Assembly: GCA_964415175.1 (NCBI GenBank) | Contig: CAYPYG010000011.1 | Span: 17,280 to 81,279, forward strand | DNA: 64,000 nt | Reading direction: 5' to 3' | DNA from: UBA2231 sp964415175 | Lineage (GTDB): Bacteria > Elusimicrobiota > Elusimicrobia > Elusimicrobiales > UBA9959 | Shown here: positions 1-7,626 of the stretch, in pieces | Position numbering within the stretch: position 1 is the first letter of the stretch | How the letters are laid out: the number at the start of each line of letters is the position of its first letter | Made by a program: the position numbers and the translations under genes | The notes under the pieces: generated by a model | The model's database searches: none | The model's input: only the letters and a program-made list of their open reading frames with translations | Told to the model about the DNA's origin: nothing

Positions 1-858
1 TTCCGAGACGGTCTCGACCTCGGGATAGGAGGTCTTGACCAGGTTGTGCACGTACTTGCGCATCGGGGCCGGCATGGCCTCCAGGCGGAAAGGCCTGGAG
101 GTGGCCTTGACCGTCTTCACGGCGAACTCCACCTTGCGGTCCAGTTCTTTCTCCTTGCGCTCCCAGTACCCGCCCGTATCGAGCTGCACCGCCAGCTTGC
201 CGGAGCGGCCCTTGTTTACTATCGAGCTCACCAGGTACTGCATCGCCTGCATCGGCCTGGCGTTATCCTCGAGCAGCATCGCGCTCTCGGCGGATTCGAA
301 CTTCACCAGTATCTTGCCGTCTTCGAGGGTCTTCACTTCCTGTATCTCGCAGGGCAGGCCCATGTACTCCATTATCTTCGTGACGGCCTGTTTCGCGTGC
401 TCGGCGGTGTCTTCCGGCCTGGCTATCTCCATCGCCGCGGGTTCCAGCTCCGGCGGCGGGCCTTCGGGCCTGCGTATCTCCTGCCTGGGCGGGCGGCCTT
501 CGGACCTGTCGCGCCGGGGCCTGTCGCCCCTGCCGCCGCGGTCTCCCCGCTCGCCGCGGTCTCCGCGGTCCCGGCGGCCTCTGCCGCCGCGTTCGCCGCG
601 CTCGCCGCCGCGTCCGCGCTCTTCCCCCCTCTCGTGCCTGTCGCCGCGCCCGCGCCCGCGTCCGCGGTCCTCGTCGGCACCGCCCCAGCGCTTCTCGCGC
701 AGCACCACGCAGGCGGGTCTGGCTCCTAACCCGAAAAGGCCTTTCTTGCCCTCGGATACCACCACGACCTCTACCTGGTCCCTTCTCAGGGACATTTCTC
801 CGAGGCCTTTTTCCACCGCGTCCTGGATGGTCCTGGCCTCAATTTTCAGCTCTTTCAT
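1..858 (-). CDS. jag: Jag/KhpB RNA-binding protein (Jag_N, KH, R3H), 3' end outside window
   Basis: RNA-binding protein of the Jag/SpoIIIJ-associated family, which partners with KhpA and usually sits beside yidC. The protein starts MKELKIEARTIQDAVEKGL at a start codon preceded by GGAGGT about 9 nt upstream. Residues 1-55 match the Jag_N domain (conserved KKGLFGLG). A long low-complexity linker of Arg, Gly, Asp and Glu (roughly residues 60-130) is followed by a KH-like region (IMEYMGLPCEI...) and the beginning of the R3H domain (RPFRLEAMPAPMRKYVH). The reading frame runs off the left edge, so the C-terminus is missing. It lies downstream of yidC in the same direction, the canonical position. 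The unusually long RG-rich linker is the only odd feature. Confidence 0.93.
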   Translation of the reverse strand, partial: MKELKIEARTIQDAVEKGLGEMSLRRDQVEVVVVSEGKKGLFGLGARPACVVLREKRWGGADEDRGRGRGRGDRHERGEERGRGGERGERGGRGRRDRGDRGERGDRGGRGDRPRRDRSEGRPPRQEIRRPEGPPPELEPAAMEIARPEDTAEHAKQAVTKIMEYMGLPCEIQEVKTLEDGKILVKFESAESAMLLEDNARPMQAMQYLVSSIVNKGRSGKLAVQLDTGGYWERKEKELDRKVEFAVKTVKATSRPFRLEAMPAPMRKYVHNLVKTSYPEVETVSE

Positions 859-903
859 CTTACTTTACCTCCGCGGGAAGCCCTGGGGCTCCCCGTAAAA
901 ATA

Positions 904-2448
904 TCACGCGAACTTCTTCTGCATGTACATGCTCTGCGCGAAACCGAACAGGCTGTTGACCAGCCAGTACATCACCAGGCCCGCCGGGAAGGTCAGGAAC
1001 ATGAAGGTGAAGATGACGGGCATCCACTTCATGATCTTGACCTGCGCCGGGTCGCCGGCCTGCGGGCTGAAGTGCTGCTGCAGCACCATGACCGCACCCA
1101 TCGTCAGCGGGAGGACATAGTACGGGTCCTTCGACGACAGGTCGTGGATCCAGAGCGCGAAGGGCGCGCCGTGCAGGCTCCAGGAATTGCGCAGCGCCGT
1201 GAACAGCGCGAAGAAGACTGGTATCTGCAGCAGCATCGGCAGGCAGCCGCCCAGCGGGTTGGCGCCGTGCTTCTTGTACATGTCCATGATCTCCTGGTTC
1301 ATGCGCTGCGGGTTGTCCTTATACTTGGCCTGGATGCGCTGCATCTCGGGCTGCAGCTTCTTCATCAGTGTCATCGCCTTGTAGGACTTGAAGCTCAGCG
1401 GCATCACGAAGATCTGCAGCACGACGCTGAGCATGAGTATGGCGGCCCCGTAGTTGCCGGTCATGTCGTGGAAATAGCCCAGCGCCTTGTCGGCGAGCTT
1501 GGCCAGCGGCGAGAAGAAGCCGAAGTCCACCGCGCGGTCCAGGCCGTGCCCGAGCTGTTTTAGAAGAGGCAGGTGTTTGGGGCCCAGGTAGAAATCCATC
1601 TTCCAGGTCTTAGAGGCGCCGGGTGCCAGGACCTCGGCGGCGAAGGGGATCAGCAGCGAGGGAGCTTCCTTTTCCTCCCCCGACTTCTCCTCCAGGAATT
1701 TGAGGCCCGACTTCTCCAGCCCCTCGCCGATAACGGCGGCCAGGAAATAGCGGTTGTCCACGCCGGCCCAGAGCCATTCCTTCTCGGCGGAATCCTCCTC
1801 CAGCTCCACGGGGGTCGGGTTCTTCTTGCCCTTCTGCTGCACGGTGTAAAGCGCGCGCCAGATCTTCGGGTTCTCCTTCAGCTCGCTCTTTACGGTGGAG
1901 ATGCCGGGGCCTATCTTGAGCGACCAGGGCTGCAGCTGCCGCGCGGCGGAGCCCTGGTTGGACACTTTTATCGTGAGGGTGTTGATCCGGTTGTCCGGGT
2001 CGAAATCGAAGGTCTTGGAGATGAGTATCCCGCGCTCGGGCCTGGCCTCGAAAGAGGCGGAATAGCGGCGGGAACCGGCGGGCGAGAAGCGCAGGCCTTC
2101 GAAAGCCGAGAAATAGGCCGAGCCTTCGGGTATCAGTTCCACCTGCTCGACCGGGCCGTCATAGGCCGCGCCGGTGAGCGAGGCGGTAAGCGGGTCCAGC
2201 CGGTACTCGGCCTTGGCGACCTTTATCTTTACGGGTTCGTAGGAGCGGACGGAGGCTTCTTCGGAGAATTTCAGGGGTTTTGCGTCCGCGCCGACGGCCG
2301 CGGCGGAGACGGCGGCGGCGGTTGTCACGCCGGCCTTCTGCTCCCCCTGGACGGGGACCTGGCGGGGCGGCGGGGGCGCCACCATGGAAAACCAGCCGAT
2401 ATAGACTATCGCGGAAAGGACCACCGCTAATACCAGATTCTTCTGCAT
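904..2448 (-). CDS. yidC: membrane protein insertase YidC
   Basis: Inner-membrane insertase that integrates and folds membrane proteins, alone or with SecYEG. The 514-residue length is typical of the diderm form: an N-terminal signal-anchor helix (MQKNLVLAVVLSAIVYIGWF), a large periplasmic beta-supersandwich domain (about residues 55-310), then the conserved five-helix insertase core (about 320-510) with the cytoplasmic coiled hairpin (KLQPEMQRIQAKYKDNPQRM) and the GGCLPMLLQIPVFFALF helix. It sits between yidD and jag in the conserved rpmH-rnpA-yidD-yidC-jag order. The periplasmic domain supports a Gram-negative envelope. Confidence 0.98.
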   Translation of the reverse strand: MQKNLVLAVVLSAIVYIGWFSMVAPPPPRQVPVQGEQKAGVTTAAAVSAAAVGADAKPLKFSEEASVRSYEPVKIKVAKAEYRLDPLTASLTGAAYDGPVEQVELIPEGSAYFSAFEGLRFSPAGSRRYSASFEARPERGILISKTFDFDPDNRINTLTIKVSNQGSAARQLQPWSLKIGPGISTVKSELKENPKIWRALYTVQQKGKKNPTPVELEEDSAEKEWLWAGVDNRYFLAAVIGEGLEKSGLKFLEEKSGEEKEAPSLLIPFAAEVLAPGASKTWKMDFYLGPKHLPLLKQLGHGLDRAVDFGFFSPLAKLADKALGYFHDMTGNYGAAILMLSVVLQIFVMPLSFKSYKAMTLMKKLQPEMQRIQAKYKDNPQRMNQEIMDMYKKHGANPLGGCLPMLLQIPVFFALFTALRNSWSLHGAPFALWIHDLSSKDPYYVLPLTMGAVMVLQQHFSPQAGDPAQVKIMKWMPVIFTFMFLTFPAGLVMYWLVNSLFGFAQSMYMQKKFA

Positions 2449-2479
2449 CGGGGCCTCCTGAAGGCCGGCCGCGCAGGTT

Positions 2480-2680
2480 TCAGGGCACCGGGTCGTAGCC
2501 GCCCGGGTTGAAAGGATGGCAGTTCAATATACGGCGTGCGCCGAGCGCGATACCTTTAACGGTCCCGTGCTTTTTCAGCGCCTCGAAGGCGTATTCCGAG
2601 CAGGTCGGGTGGAAGCGGCAGGCGCGCGGGCCCAGTATGGGCCGCAGCGAGGCGTAGAATGCCTTTATGAAAGCCGTCAT
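2480..2680 (-). CDS. yidD: membrane protein insertion efficiency factor YidD
   Basis: Small (66-residue) membrane-associated protein of the YidD/DUF37 family, which helps YidC-dependent insertion. The family signature is complete: an N-terminal amphipathic helix, then CRFHPTCSEYAFEALKKHG and ILNCHPFNPGGYDPVP with the three conserved cysteines. The start was placed at the ATG that overlaps the end of rnpA by 4 nt (ATGA), which gives the normal family length; the same frame is open further upstream but encodes nothing family-like. Translation is probably coupled to rnpA. Confidence 0.96.
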   Translation of the reverse strand: MTAFIKAFYASLRPILGPRACRFHPTCSEYAFEALKKHGTVKGIALGARRILNCHPFNPGGYDPVP

Positions 2681-3081
2681 GCCTTTCTTCCGTTCCGGCC
2701 GGGCTCCGCCCCGGGGTCGCGGAGCAGCCCGGCCCGTTCCCAGGCCTGCAGCAGCTCCTTTTCCGCCCCGGCCAGCGAGTCGAGCCCGCAGCCGGCCTTC
2801 GGGTAAACTATGAACCAGGCTCCATCCTTCAGTCGAAACCTGTTGAGCCTGTAAGCTTCTCTCAATATCCTCTTTATCCTGTTGCGCCTCACCGCGCCGC
2901 CGGCCTTGCGGCTTACCGCCAGGCCCATGCACCGGTTCTCCGGGGAGGTGTCTCCGCCCGGAGGCGCCGCGTTCCACATCACCAGGCCCTTCGTCGCCGC
3001 CTTCCCCCCCGTCTCGAAGACGCGGGAGAAGTTCTTGCGGCCCTTGAGCCTCATGGCGCGGGAAAGAGGGAATTTCTTCAC
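2677..3081 (-). CDS. rnpA: ribonuclease P protein component
   Basis: Protein subunit of RNase P, which binds the catalytic RNA and the 5' leader of pre-tRNAs. The 134-residue protein begins MKKFPLSRAMRLKGRKNFSRVFETG and contains the RNR signature (GGAVRRNRIKRILREAYR) near residues 61-78. The length is slightly above the usual 110-125 owing to a charged C-terminal tail. It lies 44 nt downstream of rpmH and overlaps yidD by 4 nt. Confidence 0.97.
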   Translation of the reverse strand: MKKFPLSRAMRLKGRKNFSRVFETGGKAATKGLVMWNAAPPGGDTSPENRCMGLAVSRKAGGAVRRNRIKRILREAYRLNRFRLKDGAWFIVYPKAGCGLDSLAGAEKELLQAWERAGLLRDPGAEPGRNGRKA

Positions 3082-3125
3082 TGAATCCAGATCGCCCCGT
3101 CCGCCGGAGCGGAGGGGCGCTCCCC

Positions 3126-3263
3126 TTATTCGGGGATGATGCTCCAGCGGCCCTTCCGGCGCCTGGCGGACAGCACTTTGCGGCCGCCCTTGGTCTTCAT
3201 GCGCGCGCGGAAACCGATGGATTTCTTTCTGCGTCTTTTGTTAGGTCTGTATGTAGGGAGCAT
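3126..3263 (-). CDS. rpmH: 50S ribosomal protein L34
   Basis: Ribosomal protein bL34, 45 residues, translated directly from the minus strand: MLPTYRPNKRRRKKSIGFR followed by ARMKTKGGRKVLSARRRKGR and ending WSIIPE. This matches the family nearly end to end; the PTYRPN start replaces the more common KRTYQPS. It is the first gene of the rpmH-rnpA-yidD-yidC-jag operon, with a TATAAT box only about 10 nt before the start codon. Confidence 0.96.
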   Translation of the reverse strand: MLPTYRPNKRRRKKSIGFRARMKTKGGRKVLSARRRKGRWSIIPE

Positions 3264-3273
3264 ATGTGCGTAT

Positions 3274-3279
3274 ATTATA
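3274..3279 (-). promoter_or_regulatory. -10 box for rpmH operon
   Basis: On the minus strand the sequence TATAAT occurs here, with its last base 10 nt before the rpmH ATG, predicting a transcript with almost no leader. A plausible but weak -35 (TAAACA) 17 bp upstream falls inside the left arm of the adjacent 28-bp inverted repeat. Confidence 0.5.
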
Positions 3280-3287
3280 GCAGAACC

Positions 3288-3383
3288 GGGGGACGTTGTT
3301 TAGTTCTTTAGTTGTTATGCACAGGATAAAACGGGCCGGTATAGCTGCTGGCGCGACAACTAAAGAACTAAACAACGTCCCCC
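3288..3383. repeat. perfect 28-bp inverted repeat (REP/MITE-like palindrome)
   Basis: Bases 3288-3315 (starting GGGGGACGTTGTTTAG) and 3356-3383 (ending CTAAACAACGTCCCCC) are perfect reverse complements, separated by a 40-nt loop. The repeat lies between the divergently transcribed rpmH and recO genes. Perfect arms of this length with a G-run terminus resemble short palindromic elements mobilised by RAYT/IS200-type transposases; no transposase is in the window. The pairing is read directly; the mobile origin is inferred. Confidence 0.85.
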
Positions 3384-3413
3384 TTGATCCCGCGGTCCCG
3401 TTCGCGTATTTGT

Positions 3414-3419
3414 TAAAAT
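3414..3419 (+). promoter_or_regulatory. -10 box for recO, predicting a leaderless transcript
   Basis: TAAAAT lies 7 nt before the recO ATG with no Shine-Dalgarno sequence between, so transcription would start at or next to the start codon. No convincing -35 hexamer is visible at 16-18 bp. Confidence 0.4.
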
Positions 3420-3426
3420 ATAACCC

Positions 3427-4050
3427 ATGAATTTCTGCGACAGGGCGATAGTGCTGCGGCGGCGGCCGCTCCAGGAGAACGGCCGCATCGTCACGCTTTA
3501 CACGCGCGAGAACGGCAAACTGGAGGTCAATTTCAAGGGCGTGGCGCGGGCGGCCGCCAAGCTCAAGGCGCTCAGCGAGCCGCTCACCGTCGGGGATTAC
3601 CGCCTCCACCTGCGGCCCGGCTCCAATTTCCCCGTCTGCACCGGAGGGACTTCGCTGCGCGCCTTTCCCGGCATAAGGACCGGCGCCGAGCGGCTGTTCC
3701 TGGCCTCGCATTTCTGCGAACTGGTGATGGCCGTGACGCCTTACGCGCATCCCAACCCGGAGAAGTACGACCTGCTGCTCTCGGCGCTGGAGCGCCTCGA
3801 CGCCAGCGGGTTCACCGCATGGACGCGGCGCGCTTTTTCGCTGCGGCTGGCCGAACTGGCCGGCGTGGGTTTCGCGGAGACCAGCGTGGGGCTGGACCAC
3901 GGCCTGTGGGAGACCCTTCATTCGGGCAGCTGGGACGGCGTGGACGCCGCTCCGGCCGACGACGACCTGCTCAGGCGCGTGGATACCACGCTCGAAAAGT
4001 GTTTCGCCGGCAACCTCGGCCTGACCTTCAAGACCGCCGCTTTCGTCTGA
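3427..4050 (+). CDS. recO: DNA repair protein RecO
   Basis: RecF-pathway mediator that loads RecA on SSB-coated single-stranded DNA and anneals strands. The N-terminal OB fold is recognisable (DRAIVLRRRPLQENGRIVTLYTRENGKLEVNFKGVAR, residues 5-40), followed by the helical domain with the typical LLLSALERLD region. At 207 residues it is shorter than the usual 230-260 and lacks an obvious zinc-binding cysteine cluster, so the C-terminal part is reduced. It is followed after 14 nt by glyQ. Confidence 0.88.
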   Translation: MNFCDRAIVLRRRPLQENGRIVTLYTRENGKLEVNFKGVARAAAKLKALSEPLTVGDYRLHLRPGSNFPVCTGGTSLRAFPGIRTGAERLFLASHFCELVMAVTPYAHPNPEKYDLLLSALERLDASGFTAWTRRAFSLRLAELAGVGFAETSVGLDHGLWETLHSGSWDGVDAAPADDDLLRRVDTTLEKCFAGNLGLTFKTAAFV

Positions 4051-4064
4051 ACTTAGGAGACAAC

Positions 4065-4937
4065 ATGAACTTCCAGGAGATCATACTCAGGCTCGACCAG
4101 TACTGGGCCAGGCAGGGCTGCGCGATAATACAGCCCTACGACCTGGAGAAGGGCGCGGGCACCTTCAACCCGGCCACTTTCTTCGGTTCGCTCACCTCGA
4201 AGCCGAACAGCGTGGCCTATGTCGAGCCCTGCCGCCGCCCAGGCGACGGGCGCTTCGGCGCCAATCCCAACCGCCTGGGAAAGTATTACCAATACCAGGT
4301 CATCATCAAGCCGCCGATGGCCGATATCCAGCAGGTCTACCTGGCCTCGCTCAAAGCCATCGGCGTGGACCATTCCGAGCACGACATCCGCTGGATCGAG
4401 GACGACTGGGAATCGCCGACGCTGGGAGCTTCCGGCGTGGGCTGGGAGGTCTGGCTGGACGGGATGGAGATCACGCAGTTCACCTATTTCCAGCAGATGG
4501 CCTCTTACGAGCTCGACCCGATAACCGTGGAGATCACCTACGGCCTGGAGCGCCTGGCTATGTTCGCTCAGAAGAAGAAGAGCATCTTCGACATCATGTG
4601 GACCGACCGCCTCACCTATGGCGAGGTGCACAAGGGCCAGGAGGAGCAGTTCTCCCATTACAACTTCGAGGAGGCCGACACGGAGAACCTCCGGTTCAAC
4701 TTCGGGAAATGGGAGCAGGAAGTCCCCCGCCTGGCGGCCAAGGGTTATTACCTGCCGGCCTTCGACCTGGTCATGAAATGTTCGCAGAACTTCAACCTGC
4801 TCGACGCCCGCGGGGCCATCTCGGTCTCCGAGCGCGCCGTGATGATAAAGCGTATACGCGACATCGCCAAGGCCTGTGCCGTCGCCCACGTGGAGGCCAG
4901 CGAGCCTTCGAACAAGGAGGCCGCCGATGTCCGCTAA
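4065..4937 (+). CDS. glyQ: glycine--tRNA ligase alpha subunit
   Basis: Catalytic alpha subunit of the bacterial alpha2beta2 glycyl-tRNA synthetase (class II). The 290-residue protein is near-identical in pattern to the family: LRLDQYWARQGCAIIQPYDLEKGAGTF with the segment RRPGDGRFGANPNRL, and later WEVWLDGMEITQFTYFQQ and ITYGLERLAMF. The ATG chosen follows AGGAG by 9 nt; an upstream extension in the same frame is only out-of-frame recO sequence. It overlaps glyS by 11 nt, consistent with coupled translation of the two subunits. Confidence 0.98.
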   Translation: MNFQEIILRLDQYWARQGCAIIQPYDLEKGAGTFNPATFFGSLTSKPNSVAYVEPCRRPGDGRFGANPNRLGKYYQYQVIIKPPMADIQQVYLASLKAIGVDHSEHDIRWIEDDWESPTLGASGVGWEVWLDGMEITQFTYFQQMASYELDPITVEITYGLERLAMFAQKKKSIFDIMWTDRLTYGEVHKGQEEQFSHYNFEEADTENLRFNFGKWEQEVPRLAAKGYYLPAFDLVMKCSQNFNLLDARGAISVSERAVMIKRIRDIAKACAVAHVEASEPSNKEAADVR

Positions 4938-7023
4938 AAGGGAAGTCGTTCTCGAGATACGCATGGAGAACATCCCGGCGCGCTTCGTCACCTCCGCCGG
5001 GGAACAGCTGGTGAAGTACGCCTCCGAGGCGCTCAAAGAGGCCAGCCTGCCTTACGATTCCATCGCCGCTTACGGCACCTACAAGCGCCTGGTCCTGCAC
5101 CTGGCGGGCGTGCCGGCGAAGACCGAGGAGAAGGTCCAGAAGCATTACGGCCCCTCGGCGAAGCTGCTGCGCGGCCCCGACGGTAATTTCACCCCGCAGG
5201 CGGCCGGTTTCGCCCGCTCGCGCGGCACCACGCCGGACAAGCTGGGCGTGGAGAGCGTGCCCAACAAGGGCGAAGTGCTGGTCTTCGAGACCCGCGTGCC
5301 GGGCCGCGCCGCGTCCAAGGCGCTGGCCGAGCTCTTCCCCGCCGTGATAGCCAAACTTCAGTTCCCCAAGAACATGGTCTGGGAGAGGACCCGGTTCCGC
5401 TTCGCGCGGCCCATACGCAGCCTGCTGGCCCTGCACGGCGACAAGCCCGTGGTTTTTTCCGTCGCCGGGATAAAGTCGGGCCGGGTCACCGCCGGTCTCA
5501 GCGCCAAGGGTTCCAGACCCCTCAAGATCGCCTCGGCCGAGAGATACTTCAAGACCCTCGAGCACGCCGGCGTGGTGGTGAAGGACGCCGACAGGCTGGC
5601 GGCGCTGCGCCGCGAACTCGCGGCCGTGTCCAAACGCATGAAGCTGGAGGTCGAGGTCGACGAGGAACTGCTGACCGAGAACCTCTATCTCGTGGAGTAC
5701 CCGGTCTGCGTGGTCTCTTCGTATTCGCAGGATTTCCTCAAGCTCCCCCCCGAACTGGTCCACCTGGTCATGAAGAAGCAGCTCAAGTTCTTCACGGTGG
5801 CCGACGCGAAGGGCCGCCTGCAGCCCTGGTTCGTCGGGATACGCGACGGCGTCTCGCGGGGACAGCGCAACGTGGAGGAGGGCTTCCGCAACGTGCTCGA
5901 GGCCCGCTTCCGCGACGCCATCTTCTTCTATACGCGCGACCTCGCCGTGCCGCCGGCCGATTTCAACAAAAAGCTCGCCAGCGTCACTTTCCAGGCGAAG
6001 CTGGGTACGATGGCCGACAAGGCCGCCCGGGTGGAAGCGCTGGCCGCCCGCCTCTGCGGGGCCTCCAAAGAGGCCTGCGCCGAGGACGTCGCCGCGGCTT
6101 CCACGTACGTCTATTCCGACCTGGTCAGCGGGCTGGTCGGCGAGTTCCCCGAACTGCAGGGCACGATGGGCGGCTATTACGCCGCCAACGCCGGCCTGCG
6201 GGAGACGGCCGCGCGGGCCGTCGGGGAATTCTACTGGCCCCTGTCGGCCGCCTCGCCGATCCCCTCCTCCGTCGAGGGGGCCATAGTCTCGCTGGCGGGC
6301 AAGCTCGACACGCTGGCCGCCGATTTCTATACCGGGCAGATCCCCACCGGCAGCGCGGACCCCCACGGCCTGCGCCGCCAGGCGCTGGGCGCGGTGCGCA
6401 TCGTGCTGGAGAAAGAGCTCAGGCTGGACCTCTGCGACGCGCTGGACGCGGCGCTGGAGCCTTTCGCCGGTATGCTGCCGGAAGCGCGCAAGGACCTGCC
6501 GGCTCGCCGCGAGGCCCTGCTGGATTTCCTCTGGCAGCGCGCCGAGGCGGTCTTCTCCGAGCAGGGCCTGCGCTTCGACGAGATAAAGGCCGTGCGCGAG
6601 TTCTTCATGGACGGCGGCGACCTGCTCGACTGCCGCGCCCGCGTGAAGGACATAAACTCGCTGCGTTCCAACCCGGATTTCTCGGGCATCGCTGCGGCCT
6701 TCAAGCGCGCCAAGAACATACTCAAGCAGTCGAAGTCCCCGCTGAGCGGTTCGCCCGACGAGGGCGCTTTCGAGAAGGACGAGGAGCGGGCTCTCCACGG
6801 GGATATCAAGGCGATGAGCGGCAGGCTGAAGGAGCATGTCGCGGCGCGCGATTACGCGAAGGGACTGTCCGAGCTGCTGGCCATAAAACCCAGCCTGGAC
6901 AACTTCTTCGACAAGGTCATGGTCATGGCCGAGGACCCGAAGGTGCGCGACAACCGGCTCAACCTCATCAAGTCGCTGGTCAGCCTGGTCGAGGGCGTCG
7001 CCGACCTGTCGCAGCTGCAGTGA
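4927..7023 (+). CDS. glyS: glycine--tRNA ligase beta subunit
   Basis: tRNA-recognition beta subunit (698 residues) of glycyl-tRNA synthetase. Landmarks include EIRMENIPARFV at residues 9-20, the FPKNMVWERTRFRFARPIRSLLAL segment, the HD-like AKLGTMADKAARVEALA region, and the C-terminal DALR-type anticodon-binding region (KDINSLRSNPDFSGIAAAFKRAKNIL). The start at the ATG overlapping glyQ gives MSAKREVVLEIRMENIP, the normal N-terminus. Confidence 0.98.
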   Translation: MSAKREVVLEIRMENIPARFVTSAGEQLVKYASEALKEASLPYDSIAAYGTYKRLVLHLAGVPAKTEEKVQKHYGPSAKLLRGPDGNFTPQAAGFARSRGTTPDKLGVESVPNKGEVLVFETRVPGRAASKALAELFPAVIAKLQFPKNMVWERTRFRFARPIRSLLALHGDKPVVFSVAGIKSGRVTAGLSAKGSRPLKIASAERYFKTLEHAGVVVKDADRLAALRRELAAVSKRMKLEVEVDEELLTENLYLVEYPVCVVSSYSQDFLKLPPELVHLVMKKQLKFFTVADAKGRLQPWFVGIRDGVSRGQRNVEEGFRNVLEARFRDAIFFYTRDLAVPPADFNKKLASVTFQAKLGTMADKAARVEALAARLCGASKEACAEDVAAASTYVYSDLVSGLVGEFPELQGTMGGYYAANAGLRETAARAVGEFYWPLSAASPIPSSVEGAIVSLAGKLDTLAADFYTGQIPTGSADPHGLRRQALGAVRIVLEKELRLDLCDALDAALEPFAGMLPEARKDLPARREALLDFLWQRAEAVFSEQGLRFDEIKAVREFFMDGGDLLDCRARVKDINSLRSNPDFSGIAAAFKRAKNILKQSKSPLSGSPDEGAFEKDEERALHGDIKAMSGRLKEHVAARDYAKGLSELLAIKPSLDNFFDKVMVMAEDPKVRDNRLNLIKSLVSLVEGVADLSQLQ

Positions 7024-7060
7024 CGCGGCTTTTTCAGCCGGGCGGAGCCCGGCCGCGCGG

Positions 7061-7435
7061 TCACCAGGGGTTTTTCAGGTCTTCCTTGGAGAAAAGACGC
7101 GCTCTGTCCCGGAAATAGGAGGGCGCTCCCGGACACTTTCGCAGTCGCAGGTGATCCTTGTTGAAAAGCCTGAACAGGAAAGCGGCCGGGGTTATGACCA
7201 GGAAGAATATGAGCGAAAGGAGCAGCCGGGAGTTCATGCGCCCCAGGACTCCGGCGAAAGCGAGCCAGGCCCGGGATATCCTCGCGGCCGCGCTTTTCCA
7301 CGCCAGCCCCACGCTCAGAAGAACAAGCGCCAGCCATTGAAGCCCGGCGATCTTAAAGAAAAAGCCCGAAGCCGCCGCCGCGGCGGCGAGCAGGCATACC
7401 GTTCCCAGTTCTCTTTTCCTATCCGCGTCGTTCAT
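7061..7435 (-). CDS. SxtJ-family membrane protein
   Basis: Small membrane protein (124 residues) of the SxtJ type, usually encoded beside NodU/CmcH-type carbamoyltransferases; its biochemical role is unknown. Three hydrophobic segments can be seen: about residues 12-25, 28-45 and 72-90, the last being LLLSLIFFLVITPAAFLFRLF. The C-terminus FRDRARLFSKEDLKNPW is typical of the family. Its ATG overlaps the stop of the upstream DUF5989 gene by 1 nt, so the trio carbamoyltransferase-DUF5989-SxtJ forms one transcription unit. It ends 38 bp from the convergent glyS; a GC hairpin (CCGGGC-GGA-GCCCGG) lies between. Confidence 0.85.
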   Translation of the reverse strand: MNDADRKRELGTVCLLAAAAAASGFFFKIAGLQWLALVLLSVGLAWKSAAARISRAWLAFAGVLGRMNSRLLLSLIFFLVITPAAFLFRLFNKDHLRLRKCPGAPSYFRDRARLFSKEDLKNPW

Positions 7436-7587
7436 CAGAACAGGGTGTAGATGAAAGGCGACACCGCGCTGCCGCCCGAAAGCAGGAACAGGGCTCCGAA
7501 GAGGAGCAGCGCCAGGACGACCGGGACCAGCCACCATTTCCGGCGGGCTTTCAGGAATTTCCAGAAGTCGCCGAGGAATTCTAACAT
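7435..7587 (-). CDS. DUF5989-type small membrane protein
   Basis: A 50-residue protein, MLEFLGDFWKFLKARRKWW followed by one hydrophobic helix (LVPVVLALLLFGALFLLSGG) and the tail SAVSPFIYTLF. This pattern (an amphipathic, Trp- and Arg-rich N-terminus, one transmembrane helix and an SAVSPFIYTLF end) is the DUF5989 family found between carbamoyltransferase and SxtJ genes. It was read by translating the minus strand because it is short. Stop and next start overlap (TGATG). Confidence 0.85.
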   Translation of the reverse strand: MLEFLGDFWKFLKARRKWWLVPVVLALLLFGALFLLSGGSAVSPFIYTLF

Positions 7588-7626
7588 GTCTTCCCGCACC
7601 CCGCCGCGGCCGTCCGCCCGGCGCCG

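Noticed and set aside
4053..6837. Long minus-strand frames opposite glyQ and glyS (327 and 681 residues)
   Set aside because: They are shadows caused by high-GC third codon positions; no domain, no ribosome-binding site, and the plus-strand proteins are unmistakable.
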